DNA of 64,000 nt from Acidobacteriota bacterium (GTDB lineage: Bacteria > Acidobacteriota > Terriglobia > UBA7540). Where the stretch lies: the NCBI GenBank assembly GCA_004298155.1, contig SCRD01000019.1, positions 1-64,000 of the forward strand, read 5' to 3'. Below are positions 54,624 through 64,000 of the stretch, piece by piece (position 1 is the first letter of the stretch; every line of letters begins with the position of its first letter). A program made the translations under genes and the position numbers. The notes under the pieces were generated by a model. It saw nothing but the letters and a program-made list of their open reading frames with translations, did not search any database and was not told the DNA's origin.

Positions 54624-55244
54624 ATGCCTGCCCTATTCCATCTTTGCTACATCACTGACCGCCACGGGCTTGGCTCCAACCCGCTGGCTTGGCATCTCCA
54701 GGCTGCCATCGAGGCGGGAGTGGACTTGATCCAGCTCAGGGAGAAAGACCTCGCTTGCCGCGAGTTGTTAAGCCTGGCGAAGGTAGCCGTCGATTTCTCT
54801 CGGGGGTCGAAAACCTGGATTGTGGTCAACGACCGGCTGGATATTGCCCTGGCTGCTGGTGCGCATGGCGTCCATCTCGGAGGACAATCTGCGCCGCCCA
54901 AAGCTGTGCGCAGGCACGTCGATAAAGATTTCCTGGTGGGGGTTTCCTGCCACTCGCTAGACGAAGCGTTGAGGGCGGAAGCGGGTAGAGCCGATTACGT
55001 CCTGCTGGGGCCCATTTTCGATACTCCCTCCAAGCGCCCCTATGGGCCGCCGCTCGGCCTGGACAAATTGTCTGAAGTTACAAATCGCATTAGAATTCCT
55101 GTCCTGGCGCTGGGCGGCGTCACAGTTGGGAGAGTCAAGCCCTGCCTTGAAGCCGGCGCGATCGGGATTGCCGGAATCCGGTTGTTCCAAGTGGGCCCAC
55201 ACATTGCAGATCGCGTTCGTGAGTTGCGCGAGCAATTCCTTTAG
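54624..55244 (+). CDS. thiE: Thiamine-phosphate synthase
   Basis: About 206 residues, TIM barrel. CYITDRHGLG, GVDLIQLREKDL, IVVNDRLDIALAAGAHGVHLGG and GPIFDTPSK are the family motifs for pyrophosphate and thiazole binding. It joins HMP-PP and HET-P to make thiamine phosphate. ATG 54624 matches the usual N-terminus; earlier starts (GTG 54576, ATG 54591) are open but add residues without family match. No other thiamine gene is in the window. Confidence 0.92.
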   Translation: MPALFHLCYITDRHGLGSNPLAWHLQAAIEAGVDLIQLREKDLACRELLSLAKVAVDFSRGSKTWIVVNDRLDIALAAGAHGVHLGGQSAPPKAVRRHVDKDFLVGVSCHSLDEALRAEAGRADYVLLGPIFDTPSKRPYGPPLGLDKLSEVTNRIRIPVLALGGVTVGRVKPCLEAGAIGIAGIRLFQVGPHIADRVRELREQFL

Positions 55245-55326
55245 GAGCCAGAGCATTTAGGCTTCAGTGGCGGGAACCCGTGCCTCATTATCCTGGCGAG
55301 GCAGCTTGCAGCAAGGAGGCGCGAAG

Positions 55327-56919
55327 ATGAAAAAGAACTCTGTTTCTCGGCGAGACTTTCTTGCCGCCTCCGGCGCGTCCGTGGCAGCAGGGCTGGCCAG
55401 TGCGAGTTCTGCTGTGGATAAACCACCGGCAAATCCTGTACCGAAGCCCAACCTCGTATTCTTCATGCCTGACGAACTGCGGGCGGAGAGCATCGCCTGT
55501 TATGGCAACGCAGTCGTGAAGACTCCCAACATGGACCGCCTGGCGCGCGAGGGCACGCGCTTCAGCCACTGCTATGTCCAGAACCCCGTGTGCGGCCCGT
55601 CGCGCTGTTCGTTGATGACGGGATGGCCGGTGCATGTTCACGGCCATCGCAGCCTTTATTATTTCCTACGGCCTGAAGAGCCCAATCTGTTCCGCTATCT
55701 GAAAGAGAATGGTTACGACGTTTTCTGGTATGGCAAGAACGATCTGCTGGCCAGTCAAACCTTTACTGGAAGTGTAACGGAGTGGGGATCATTTCCGGGG
55801 CGGGGAAGGCAGCGCTCGGGAACGATAAATCCCTGGCAGCTAAACGATCCTCGTTACTATTCTTTTCTCTACGAGGAAGGAGGGGACCGTCGCGATTACG
55901 ACGACTTCGGCAACGTGGAGGCTGCAATCCGAATCCTGGAGCGCGACACCGGCAAGCCGTTCTGTATTTTCCTTCCGCTCACTTCTCCGCATCCGCCTTA
56001 CTCTGCTCCCCTGGGCTTTCACAATCTGTATGACCCGGCGAAGCTTCCGGCCCTGCGTCCGATCAACCTTTCCGGCAAGCCAAACTTCTATGAGGCCATT
56101 CGCAAGAGCTACCATCTGGAGCCACTGGGCGAAGACGTTTTCAGAAAAATCCAGGCGGTATACCTCGGGAAGGTGAGCTACACAGACTGGCTGCTCGGTG
56201 AACTGATGGCTGCGATGGAGAAGACCGGGCACGTGGATGACACTGCCGTTTTTCTCTTTTCTGACCATGGCGACTGGGCCGGAGATTACGGACTGGTGGA
56301 AAAATGGCCGAGCGCACTCGATGACGTTCTCACCCACATTCCTCTCATCGTGCGGTTGCCAGGCGGGGCGCAAAACCATGTGTCCCACGAGATTGTGGAA
56401 CTCTACGACGTGATGGCGACTTCTCTGGAGCTTGGCGGGATCGAGGCCCGGCACACCCATTTTGCCCGGAGCCTGACGCCCCAACTTCACGGCCAGGCCG
56501 GTGACCCAGGACGCGCTGCCTTTTCAGAAGGCGGCTACAATATCTATGAGCCGCAATGCTTCGAGCCGGCGGACCGCACGCCGCGTGAAATCTATTACGT
56601 GAAAGAGCAACTGGAAGTGGACCAACCGGAAACAGTGTGCCGTGCGGCGATGATCAAGACGCTGGAGCACAAGCTGGTCATGCGCCCCGGCGGGCAGAGT
56701 GAGTTATACGACGTGGCAAAGGATCCGCGTGAACTTCATAATGTATACGGAGACCGCTCCTACGCTGGCGCACAGGACAACCTGCTGGAACGCCTGCTGC
56801 AATGGTACGTCCTGACTGCGGACGTGGCTCCTCGTGACAAGGACCCGCGCGGTTCGCCGCCTTATTACCCCATGGCTCGCTTCAAGGAAGGCGACTGGCA
56901 GAAGAAGATTCTTGGCTGA
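55327..56919 (+). CDS. Exported type I sulfatase (alkaline phosphatase superfamily)
   Basis: A 530-residue enzyme. A twin-arginine signal SRRDFLAASGASVAAGLA marks Tat export. The catalytic formylglycine site is C89-G-P-S-R in NPVCGPSRCSLMTG, and metal ligands are seen in MPDELRAES and FSDHGDWAGDYG. Start 55327 has AAGGAGG seven bases upstream. It would remove sulfate from an organic ester such as a sulfated glycan. No sulfatase-maturating enzyme gene is nearby, so it depends on one elsewhere. Confidence 0.92.
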   Translation: MKKNSVSRRDFLAASGASVAAGLASASSAVDKPPANPVPKPNLVFFMPDELRAESIACYGNAVVKTPNMDRLAREGTRFSHCYVQNPVCGPSRCSLMTGWPVHVHGHRSLYYFLRPEEPNLFRYLKENGYDVFWYGKNDLLASQTFTGSVTEWGSFPGRGRQRSGTINPWQLNDPRYYSFLYEEGGDRRDYDDFGNVEAAIRILERDTGKPFCIFLPLTSPHPPYSAPLGFHNLYDPAKLPALRPINLSGKPNFYEAIRKSYHLEPLGEDVFRKIQAVYLGKVSYTDWLLGELMAAMEKTGHVDDTAVFLFSDHGDWAGDYGLVEKWPSALDDVLTHIPLIVRLPGGAQNHVSHEIVELYDVMATSLELGGIEARHTHFARSLTPQLHGQAGDPGRAAFSEGGYNIYEPQCFEPADRTPREIYYVKEQLEVDQPETVCRAAMIKTLEHKLVMRPGGQSELYDVAKDPRELHNVYGDRSYAGAQDNLLERLLQWYVLTADVAPRDKDPRGSPPYYPMARFKEGDWQKKILG

Positions 56920-56961
56920 ACGGAAGTTCAGCCACAATTGATCTCCGGTCTTGAAGCCTGA

Positions 56962-57783
56962 CTAATAGAGCGGTTGCGTTTTGGATTTGACGCCGGTTTT
57001 TCCCAGAGGCTCCAGGAACTGCTGGGCGCCGGCAGCCATCAGCCGCAAGTCGGTGCTCGCCTGAAAGAAGAGAATTCCCTGCTGCATGTATTTTTTGACC
57101 TGCTCAGGATTGCCAACCGGAACGCCGACTACCTTCTTGTACTTCTGCGCAGCGCCCACAATTTCATGAAGCGCTTCTTCCACTCGCGGATGGTCCTGTT
57201 TGCCACGGAACCCCAGCGAAAAGGCCAGATCACTGGTGCCGACAAACAGCACGTCCAGGCCTTCCGTCGAAGCGATGGCGTCAATGTTTTCAACTGCTCT
57301 GGCCTCTTCGATGTTGGCGATCACCATTACATTCCTGTCGGCAAAGTCGTAGTAACCTTCGGGGGCAGGCCATCGGAACGTGGCCAGTCCTGCGCCCGAG
57401 CCGCGGCCACCCAGCGGGGGATACTTGCACGCCGCCACCGCCTGTCGCGCCAGTTCGGGCGTGCTGGTGAAGGGAAAGATCACGCCGAGCACTCCGGAAT
57501 CCAGCACGCGCTTCGCCGTCCACAATTCGTTCACGGGGACGCGGGCAAACGGCACTGCCTTCAGCCCCCTTGTGGCCAGCACCATATTTCGTAGCGACTC
57601 CAGCGTGGTCGGGCTGTGTTCCATCTCGATCCAGAGAAAATCAAAGCCCAGGCTGGCCCCCTGCGCTGCCACTTCCACACTGGGGACCGTGATGGTCAGT
57701 CCAAAAACCGGCTTGCCCTCAGCCAAAGATTTCTTGACAGGATTTTCCCACGCTGGCTCCAACTCAATGTCTGCTGGTGACAT
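56962..57783 (-). CDS. HpcH/HpaI aldolase family protein
   Basis: A 273-residue metal-dependent class II pyruvate aldolase fold. Motifs: GFDFLWIEMEHSPT, VPVNELWTAKRVLDSGVLGVIFPF, ANIEEARAVENIDAIA and DVLFVGTSDLAFSLG, the site that holds the metal and pyruvate. The family cleaves 4-hydroxy-2-oxo acids. Start 57783 has AAAGGA upstream. Substrate unknown. It converges with the sulfatase gene. Confidence 0.88.
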   Translation of the reverse strand: MSPADIELEPAWENPVKKSLAEGKPVFGLTITVPSVEVAAQGASLGFDFLWIEMEHSPTTLESLRNMVLATRGLKAVPFARVPVNELWTAKRVLDSGVLGVIFPFTSTPELARQAVAACKYPPLGGRGSGAGLATFRWPAPEGYYDFADRNVMVIANIEEARAVENIDAIASTEGLDVLFVGTSDLAFSLGFRGKQDHPRVEEALHEIVGAAQKYKKVVGVPVGNPEQVKKYMQQGILFFQASTDLRLMAAGAQQFLEPLGKTGVKSKTQPLY

Positions 57784-57931
57784 ATTGGACGGTTCCTTTT
57801 GAGCGAGATTCCCTCCCAACCACGAGCTGGGAGAAAGCAATTATAAGGGGATTGGCTGCTGCACGGGGAAACATTCAGACGAGTGGGCGCGCGAGAACGC
57901 CAGTGATGATTACGAAACGCCGGGAACAGGA

Positions 57932-59839
57932 TTACGCAGGCTGCGGACGTTCCCGGCCCGGAACGGTTGGTGACGGTTGAGGCTTCAGGACTTCCGTTGT
58001 CTCCTCTTCAGCGGGCTTGGGAAGCACGGGCCGGACCAGTTCTGGAAGCGGCTTGCCTTCAATCAATAGCTTCACCTCACTGCCATCGAGACTTTCGCGC
58101 TCCAGAAGCGCCTCGGCAATGCGAGTCATAATCTCTCGATGATTACTCAGAATGTCTTTGGCGCGCTGATAACCTGTGGTGACAAACTTCTTCACTTCCT
58201 GGTCGATCTTAATAGCTGTGTCTTCACTGAAATCGCGCTGCGTGGCCAGGTCGCGTCCCAGGAAGATTTCCTGCTGGTTTTTGCCGAAAGCCAGCGGGCC
58301 AAGGTCTGACATGCCAAACTCGCACACCATGCGGCGCGCGATGCCCGTGGCCTGTTCAATGTCATTGCCGGCGCCGGTGGTGATGTGGTTGAGGAAGATT
58401 TCTTCCGCCACGCGCCCGCCCATCATGATGGCCAGCTGGGCTTCCAGAAAATCACGCGTGTAAGTGTGTTTGTCGTCGAGCGGTAATTGCATGGTGACGC
58501 CAAGCGCCATCCCGCGCGGGATGATGGTGACTTTGTGGAGCGGGTCCGCGTTGGGCAACATCGATGCCACCAGCGCGTGTCCGGCTTCGTGAAAAGCGGT
58601 GTTGCGCTTTTCTTCGTCCGAGAGGATCATCGACCGCCGCTCCGGTCCCATCAGCACCTTGTCCTTGGCGGTTTCCATGTCCAGCATGCTCACCTGTTTG
58701 CGGTTCTGGCGAGCCGCCAGCAATGCGCCTTCATTCACCAGGTTGGCTAGGTCGGCGCCGGAAAAGCCTGGCGTCCCACGCGCCAGCACGGGCAGGTCAA
58801 CGTCTTCGGCCAGCGGAATCTTCTTGGTGTGGACTTTCAGAATGGCTTCGCGGCCCTTGACGTCAGGGCGCGGGACAACGACGCGCCGGTCAAAGCGGCC
58901 GGGGCGTAGCAGAGCAGGATCCAGAACATCGGGCCGGTTGGTGGCCGCGATCAGTATTACACCTTCGTTTGATTCAAACCCATCCATTTCAACCAGCAAC
59001 TGGTTCAGGGTCTGTTCGCGTTCGTCATGGCCGCCGCCAAGCCCGGCGCCGCGATGACGGCCGACAGCGTCAATTTCGTCAATGAATATAATGCAAGGAG
59101 CGTTTTTCTTGCCCTGTTCAAAAAGGTCGCGAACGCGCGAAGCGCCCACGCCGACAAACATCTCCACAAAATCCGAACCGGATATCGAGAAGAACGGAAC
59201 GTTTGCTTCTCCGGCAATGGCGCGCGCCAGCAAGGTCTTTCCCGTTCCGGGCGGACCCACCAGGAGGACGCCCTTCGGGATGCGGCCTCCCAATTTCTGG
59301 AATTTCTGCGGCTCGCGCAGGAAGTCGATGATTTCCTGGAGTTCTTCCTTGGCCTCCTGCACGCCCGCAACGTCCTTAAAGGTAATCTTTTTGTGCTGGG
59401 TTGAAAGCAGTCGCGCGCGGCTCTTTCCGAAAGAGAGAGCTTTGTTGCCGCCGCTTTGCATCTGCCGCATGAAGAAAATCCAGAGGCCGATCAGTAGAAT
59501 CAGTGGAAGGCCGTTGGCCAACCAGGTCATCCACGAGCCTCCGGACTCGCTTTTCACTGTCACCTTGACATCTTTGCCCAGGAGGTCTTTGTACAGGTCA
59601 GGATAGTTGGAAGGGATCGTGGTCTTGAATTTCTGGCTGTCCTTTTTGAGGACGCCTGTAACATCAGTGCCAGAAATGGTGACTTCCTGCACATTGCCAC
59701 CATCAACCTGGTTGACGAACTGCGTAAAAGTATAATTGCTGACCCGTTCGCCGGTGCTTGACCGTACGACCGCCCAGATCAAGAGAGCGGTGACGACCAT
59801 CACCACCCAGAATATGATGTTCTTGACCGCCGAATTCAC
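57932..59839 (-). CDS. ftsH: ATP-dependent zinc metalloprotease FtsH
   Basis: A 635-residue membrane AAA protease. Two N-terminal helices flank a periplasmic domain. The AAA module has Walker A GPPGTGKT near residue 200, the pore motif [16 protein letters not shown], Walker [10 protein letters not shown] and the arginine finger region RPGRFDRR. The zinc site HEAGH is near residue 420. It degrades misfolded membrane proteins and short-lived regulators. It lies downstream of tilS on the same strand, as in many genomes. Confidence 0.98.
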   Translation of the reverse strand: MNSAVKNIIFWVVMVVTALLIWAVVRSSTGERVSNYTFTQFVNQVDGGNVQEVTISGTDVTGVLKKDSQKFKTTIPSNYPDLYKDLLGKDVKVTVKSESGGSWMTWLANGLPLILLIGLWIFFMRQMQSGGNKALSFGKSRARLLSTQHKKITFKDVAGVQEAKEELQEIIDFLREPQKFQKLGGRIPKGVLLVGPPGTGKTLLARAIAGEANVPFFSISGSDFVEMFVGVGASRVRDLFEQGKKNAPCIIFIDEIDAVGRHRGAGLGGGHDEREQTLNQLLVEMDGFESNEGVILIAATNRPDVLDPALLRPGRFDRRVVVPRPDVKGREAILKVHTKKIPLAEDVDLPVLARGTPGFSGADLANLVNEGALLAARQNRKQVSMLDMETAKDKVLMGPERRSMILSDEEKRNTAFHEAGHALVASMLPNADPLHKVTIIPRGMALGVTMQLPLDDKHTYTRDFLEAQLAIMMGGRVAEEIFLNHITTGAGNDIEQATGIARRMVCEFGMSDLGPLAFGKNQQEIFLGRDLATQRDFSEDTAIKIDQEVKKFVTTGYQRAKDILSNHREIMTRIAEALLERESLDGSEVKLLIEGKPLPELVRPVLPKPAEEETTEVLKPQPSPTVPGRERPQPA

Positions 59840-59982
59840 GATATTACCTCCCGTCCCACTGCCGGGAAGAGCGCTACTTGCCTGCTCGCCTTATACTTTG
59901 GATGCGTCAGGCGTCTTTAGCGATGCCGCCCGACCTCTTACCCCACCGTCATCATCATACGAAACCCACGCGAGTTCGTGAA

Positions 59983-61392
59983 TCAATCCATGGGAGTTTC
60001 GTGGATGACGACAACTCGATCACACTCTTTCTTCGCTGTCGCCCATGCGGCTGCTGGCAAACCGCGAGCGCACACAATCCCCGCCTCGCTATCCAGAACC
60101 GGCCAGCATGCCCTTTGGTTGAGAGGTACACGATGCCGGCGGAAAAGCTCCTTTACTTTGACGGGTTTCTGTGAGCCCGATGGGCAGTATCGGTCTCCCT
60201 GGCGCCAGTTCCGAAGGACCAAACGTGCCGGCATTCTTAGCGGGTCCAACTTCGGCCATTCCGTACCATTATATCTCCAATCAGCATCTTCGCAGCCAAC
60301 AATTTTGAACGTCACGCTCCGGCTGATTTCACTGGCCCAAATTGTACCCGGGATGACAACGTTGTAGATGAATTCCAAAGGACTTACTCTACTCCCTGCC
60401 TTCGCGAGTATCAGCCAGTCAAATTCGCTCCGTGCCGCAAGCCCCCATGGCAATTGCAGCCTCTTGCCGCTTTGTGACTCCAGCGCAAGATGGTAAAGGG
60501 CTTCGATATGCCGGTGCGTGAAGCCGGCCAGGCCGCCTCCCACTTCCGCCAGCATCTGGCGCAGCACCCGCCGGGCAAGCGCGGGCGGCATATTACGCAA
60601 GGCAGCACGTGAAATTTTTTCAGCGCCATCTTCGCGCAGCCGCCAGGCCCCGGCACGTTCCCGGGCCTGCTGGTCGAGAAAGGCTTCGTCCTCGCGGGAC
60701 CTCGCGGCGAGTTCACTTAGCAGGCGTTTAATCTCCGGGTTGTACTCCCTTTCGAGCATCGGCAAAAGTTCCTTACGAACTTTGTTGCGGCGGAACCGTG
60801 TCTCGAGATTGGTGGAATCCACGCGAAACGTAAGATTCCGTTGGCTGATGTCTGCCTCGATCTCCGCGCGTGTCAGGCTCAGAAAAGGGCGAACGACTCT
60901 GTTCTGAAGATTGGAATGAATACCTGCCAGACCTCGCGTTCCTGTTCCTCTCAGAATATGCAGAAGGACGGTCTCAGCCTGGTCGTCGAGCGTGTGGGCG
61001 GTTGCCACTTTGTCCAGTTTCCCCTGGCGGATGAGCCCCAGGAAAAACCTGTAACGGTATTCGCGCGCCGTGGCCTCGATGTTCCGGCGGCGCTTGCGTG
61101 CTTCTTCCGCCACGCGGGCTTCCCCACGAAGAAAAGGGACGTCATATCGCCTTGCAAGACTTTGGACGAAGCCCTCATCCTCGTTCGATTCCGCGCCGCG
61201 CAGGTGGTGGTTGAAGTGGACGACCGCCAGTTGGAACCCGATTTCGCCAGCCATGCGGGCCAAAAATTCCAGCATCAGGACCGAATCCGGCCCGCCAGAA
61301 ACGGCTGCCCCAATTCGCTCTCCTGCATGGGCAAAGGGGTGCTTTCGAGTTTTGGTAAACCAGCGGTGATAAAGGTCCGTCGAGGTCCCCAT
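59983..61392 (-). CDS. tilS: tRNA(Ile)-lysidine synthase
   Basis: About 469 residues. The N-terminal PP-loop ATPase shows AAVSGGPDSVLML, HFNHHLRGAES and TAHTLDDQAET, and the C-terminal half contains the TilS substrate-binding and C-terminal domains (RNWRQGDRYCPSGSQKPVKVKELF). It modifies C34 of tRNA-Ile(CAU) with lysine, making the tRNA read AUA. A start at 61419 is equally open; neither has a strong ribosome site. ftsH follows. Confidence 0.95.
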   Translation of the reverse strand: MGTSTDLYHRWFTKTRKHPFAHAGERIGAAVSGGPDSVLMLEFLARMAGEIGFQLAVVHFNHHLRGAESNEDEGFVQSLARRYDVPFLRGEARVAEEARKRRRNIEATAREYRYRFFLGLIRQGKLDKVATAHTLDDQAETVLLHILRGTGTRGLAGIHSNLQNRVVRPFLSLTRAEIEADISQRNLTFRVDSTNLETRFRRNKVRKELLPMLEREYNPEIKRLLSELAARSREDEAFLDQQARERAGAWRLREDGAEKISRAALRNMPPALARRVLRQMLAEVGGGLAGFTHRHIEALYHLALESQSGKRLQLPWGLAARSEFDWLILAKAGSRVSPLEFIYNVVIPGTIWASEISRSVTFKIVGCEDADWRYNGTEWPKLDPLRMPARLVLRNWRQGDRYCPSGSQKPVKVKELFRRHRVPLNQRACWPVLDSEAGIVCARGLPAAAWATAKKECDRVVVIHETPMD

Positions 61393-61858
61393 GAAATTAC
61401 GCTGCAGCAATTGTAGCATTACAGGCCGATGTCCGCGCCAGATTCAAGACCTCAGGCGCTCAAAGCCGGGCAGATGGAGTTTGGAACAGCGAAATTTTAT
61501 GGTGGGCCGTGGTGCAGATGCGCGCATTGTAGCGGCTGCGACCTCACGAAGCATGAGGGTTCGTCTACGCGAGCGGCGCTGGTAACCCTGCCATGCGGGT
61601 GCTAGACTAAACACATCGAGCACATAGAGAAGCCGGCCTTGGTGGAGAGCAACCTTGCCGAAGGATGACCCGGTGGAAATTCATCAAGTACGATGGACCA
61701 CTGTCTCGACTGTAGTGCATCAATCATTCATCCCATTCGATCAGGTTTCGTCTTGCCCTGAAGACTCCCTCCGCGCAGCGGCGCAGCTTCGGGTGTCGAA
61801 AAACGGCGGCTTTCCGCGACGCTGGCCTGTGATGAGCCGGCGAAGAAAGGTGGTCATC

Positions 61859-63400
61859 ATGACGCGCTGCGTTTCCGGACTCCGCTCACCCCACGTGCGC
61901 CGTATGCCGGCAAGGCAACTGTTGTATTTGGTTGTGCTGTTGCTGGCGGCCAATGCCTACCCGCAATCTGCGGGCCCTGTGTTTCCCGACCCTGGCAAAG
62001 CCCCCTTCTCCCGTGAAGATCAGCGCGCGCTCGGCTTGAAAGTCGCCGCTGAAGTCTACAAACAGATGCCGATCCTGCCTGACAGCAGCCCCGAAACACA
62101 ATACATTCAGAACCTCGGCCGCCGGCTTGTAGCCACCATTCCGTCGCAATACAGTTGGCCTTTTGAATTCCATGTGGTCGCCCAGAAGGAGATCAACGCG
62201 TTTGCCTTGCCTGGCGGTCCCATGTTCGTCAACCTCGGGACCATCACCGCCGCCGCAAACGAAGCCCAGCTTGCCGGCGTCATGGCGCACGAAATGTCAC
62301 ACGTTTACATGCAGCACTCTGCCAAGCAGGCAGCAAAGGCGCAGACCACGGGCATGCTCGCCGGGCTTGCCGGGGCCATCCTCGGCGGGACCGTGGGAGA
62401 AAAGGCGGGCGGATTGGTGGGGCAACTGGGACAGATGGGAATTCAAATGGGGGCCCAGGGCGTCATGATGAAGTACTCTCGCACCGACGAATCGCAGGCC
62501 GATAACGTGGGCGCCATCATCCTGTACAAAGCAGGCTACAATCCGCAGGCCATGGCCGATTTTTTCAAGACCCTCCAGGCACAAGGCGGTCAGTCACCTC
62601 CCCAATGGCTCAGCGATCATCCGAATCCCGGCAATCGCGAGAATGCTATCCAGCAGGAAATCAGCAACTGGCCGGCGCAGAAGTATGCCCTCGATAGCCC
62701 GGCTTTTCAGCAGGTGCGCCAGCAAGCCATGGGAGTGAAGGTTTACACCGGCCAGGAGATCGCGCAGGGAGCAAAGTCCGGCCAATGGGCTGCGCTCAAT
62801 AAGAAGAATGGGGCAATTTTTACTCCAGCCGGTGGAAAGGCGCTGCCCACAAGCGCATCGGCAACTGCCGCCGGTTCGCCCCCTAATGTGGCTGCGCCCT
62901 CATTGCAGAGCGTACTCCCCAGCCGGCGCATGCTCGCTGCGAACCTTGGTACCGTAACGATTCCTTATCCTGAAAACTGGCAGGTCACGCTGCCAGAGAA
63001 GCAGGGACAATATGTCACCATCGCTCCCCGCGCCGGGGTCACGGACAATGGTGTGGGGTATGGCGTGCTTCTCAACGGTGTTTCGCCGCGTGAACGCATG
63101 AACATCGACCAGATCACGGGCCAGCTCATCCAGGACATGCAGCAGAATAACGGCCTCAAGCTGATGGGCAAAGCGCAGCCGTTCATGGTGAATGGTATCG
63201 AGGGCCGCTCTGCCATGTTCCAATCCACTTCACCGTTCCCGGCCGCCAACGGTCAGCCACAGGTGGAGCAGGACTGGCTGGTAACTGTTCCAAAGCCTGA
63301 CGGCGCCGTCGTCTTCATGGTCTTTGTGGCGCCGCAATCAGAGTTCAACCGTTTCCGGCCAACCTACCAGTCGATGCTGAAGAGCGTGCAGGTCCGGTGA
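61859..63400 (+). CDS. M48 family metalloprotease with C-terminal extension
   Basis: A 513-residue protein. ATG 61859 is supported by AAAGGTGG five bases upstream. A signal or anchor segment (LLYLVVLLLAANAYPQS) leads to the M48 domain with zinc site H144-E-M-S-H148, INAFALPGGPMFVNLGTI before it and SRTDESQADNVGA after it. A Gly/Ala-rich helical insert (GMLAGLAGAILGGTVGEKAGG) may contact the membrane. A separate C-terminal beta domain of about 150 residues (TIPYPENWQVTLP) is not recognised. Longer starts at 61655 and 61832 are open. Confidence 0.88.
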   Translation: MTRCVSGLRSPHVRRMPARQLLYLVVLLLAANAYPQSAGPVFPDPGKAPFSREDQRALGLKVAAEVYKQMPILPDSSPETQYIQNLGRRLVATIPSQYSWPFEFHVVAQKEINAFALPGGPMFVNLGTITAAANEAQLAGVMAHEMSHVYMQHSAKQAAKAQTTGMLAGLAGAILGGTVGEKAGGLVGQLGQMGIQMGAQGVMMKYSRTDESQADNVGAIILYKAGYNPQAMADFFKTLQAQGGQSPPQWLSDHPNPGNRENAIQQEISNWPAQKYALDSPAFQQVRQQAMGVKVYTGQEIAQGAKSGQWAALNKKNGAIFTPAGGKALPTSASATAAGSPPNVAAPSLQSVLPSRRMLAANLGTVTIPYPENWQVTLPEKQGQYVTIAPRAGVTDNGVGYGVLLNGVSPRERMNIDQITGQLIQDMQQNNGLKLMGKAQPFMVNGIEGRSAMFQSTSPFPAANGQPQVEQDWLVTVPKPDGAVVFMVFVAPQSEFNRFRPTYQSMLKSVQVR

Positions 63401-63694
63401 CTACTCGCTCACAACTTCATCTGGCCAATCCTACACGAGCGCCGCGTAACAGGCTATCTGCCGGGGAGACTGCCCCAGGCGTTGCGGCTCGAAATTTTAC
63501 GCGGATTAGTTCTCGGGTCCCGCTGATTGAGATCTGGACCGCTCGGCGGCGCAGATGCTCGCCTTGTAGCGTGCGATTACGCGAGGCGAGAGACACTGGT
63601 ATTTTTTCGCTCCGCCACTCAGAACAAAGCACCAGGATTTTCCGCTTGGCTCCGCCGTCCTCTTCATAGATGCGCCACCCGCCCTGGGACACAA
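63401..63694. other. Repeat-like intergenic DNA
   Basis: Contains a segment (63551-63591) similar to 61514-61556 on the other side of the M48 gene, both starting GCAGATGC and including TTGTAGCG. Frames cross it in several phases without recognisable protein. Confidence 0.35.
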
Positions 63695-64000
63695 TCACTC
63701 TGAAGCGGCAGTTGTTGGAGGATCCAGCAGGGACAAGCGGTCCCACGGGCCGACCCACTCGCATGGTCTGCCTTTGGTGCGGAAAGACGTCAAGTCATCT
63801 GCCACGGACAGGCTGACATAAGTATCGACGCCCTTGAACGTATCGACCCCTGCGGGCCCGGAGCTGTGCCAGCAGAGCGTTGCAGCATGTGGCACAAGAT
63901 TGGCCGGAACTTTGCGGCCCTCTACCTCGATAAAGTCGTGCCGGCTTCCCGACTGGTCGTAGATGAAATGCGACCTGCGCCACGCCTGCACCATGTCGAC
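63695..64000 (-). CDS. Hypothetical protein, 5' end outside window
   Basis: The frame is open to the right edge. The visible 101 residues (e.g. RRSHFIYDQSGSRHDFIEVEG, CWHSSGPAGVDTFKG, DDLTSFRTKGRPCEWVG) look like genuine protein with a mixed alpha/beta character. No family recognised. The start is not in the window. Confidence 0.4.
   Translation of the reverse strand, partial: VDMVQAWRRSHFIYDQSGSRHDFIEVEGRKVPANLVPHAATLCWHSSGPAGVDTFKGVDTYVSLSVADDLTSFRTKGRPCEWVGPWDRLSLLDPPTTAASE

Overview
The window is a 64 kb piece of a high-GC, Gram-negative bacterial chromosome, most likely from an Acidobacteriota member. That call is an inference. It rests on serine/threonine kinases fused to TolB/PD40 propellers, secreted PEGA, TIG/NHL and WD40 proteins, a sulfatase and a GH20 hexosaminidase beside a standard housekeeping set, and many palindromic dispersed repeats. 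No rRNA, tRNA, CRISPR array, phage gene or transposase was recognised.

Layout. 1-5.5 kb: two tandem receptor-type kinases (the first cut by the window edge) with almost identical kinase domains and different sensor halves, plus a fossil 3' end of a third kinase just before the second. 5.8-11.2 kb: MetB, a small secreted protein, a PpiC-type isomerase and a GH20 enzyme. 11.3-14.5 kb: repeat-rich DNA around uvrB. 14.5-17.8 kb: a DUF2520 dehydrogenase-like gene convergent with groES-groEL, which has a perfect CIRCE operator. 17.9-26.4 kb: secreted protein, M23 peptidase, MobA, MlaF-like ATPase, FtsY and an HD-GYP receptor. 26.6-28.9 kb: a Cys-rich secreted protein and a SurA-like/DsbA fusion. 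28.9-35.7 kb: a minus-strand run (rimO-yacG-pgpA-TIG/NHL-cinA-thpR) and a Nudix/WD40 pair. 36-41.6 kb: dodecin, a short gene behind a 90-base hairpin leader, an MDR dehydrogenase, a PEGA protein, a methyltransferase and a PDZ protein. 42-48.6 kb: repeat array, RtcB, a HicBA-like pair, bacterioferritin, a HAMP receptor without output domain, a PspC protein and a sugar dehydrogenase/EVE pair. 49-64 kb: M48 protease, GreA, a TPR protein, ThiE, a sulfatase, an HpaI aldolase, FtsH, TilS and a second M48 protease.

How the genes fit together. Much of the content is envelope and protein quality control: GroESL, FtsH, two M48 proteases, a PpiC isomerase, a DsbA-like oxidoreductase, a PDZ protein and an M23 peptidase. 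Signalling is by the kinases and the HD-GYP receptor. The rest is mainly RNA and translation upkeep (RimO, RtcB, TilS, ThpR, GreA).

The most unusual signals are repeats, not a defence or biosynthetic cluster. Palindromic elements sit in frame inside the kinase activation segment and the linker before the membrane helix. A related palindromic unit lies upstream of the GH20 gene. Two homologous copies of a phase-preserving repeat array lie about 30 kb apart in opposite orientation. A promoter, a 90-base hairpin and a 48-codon gene form what looks like a structured-leader unit.
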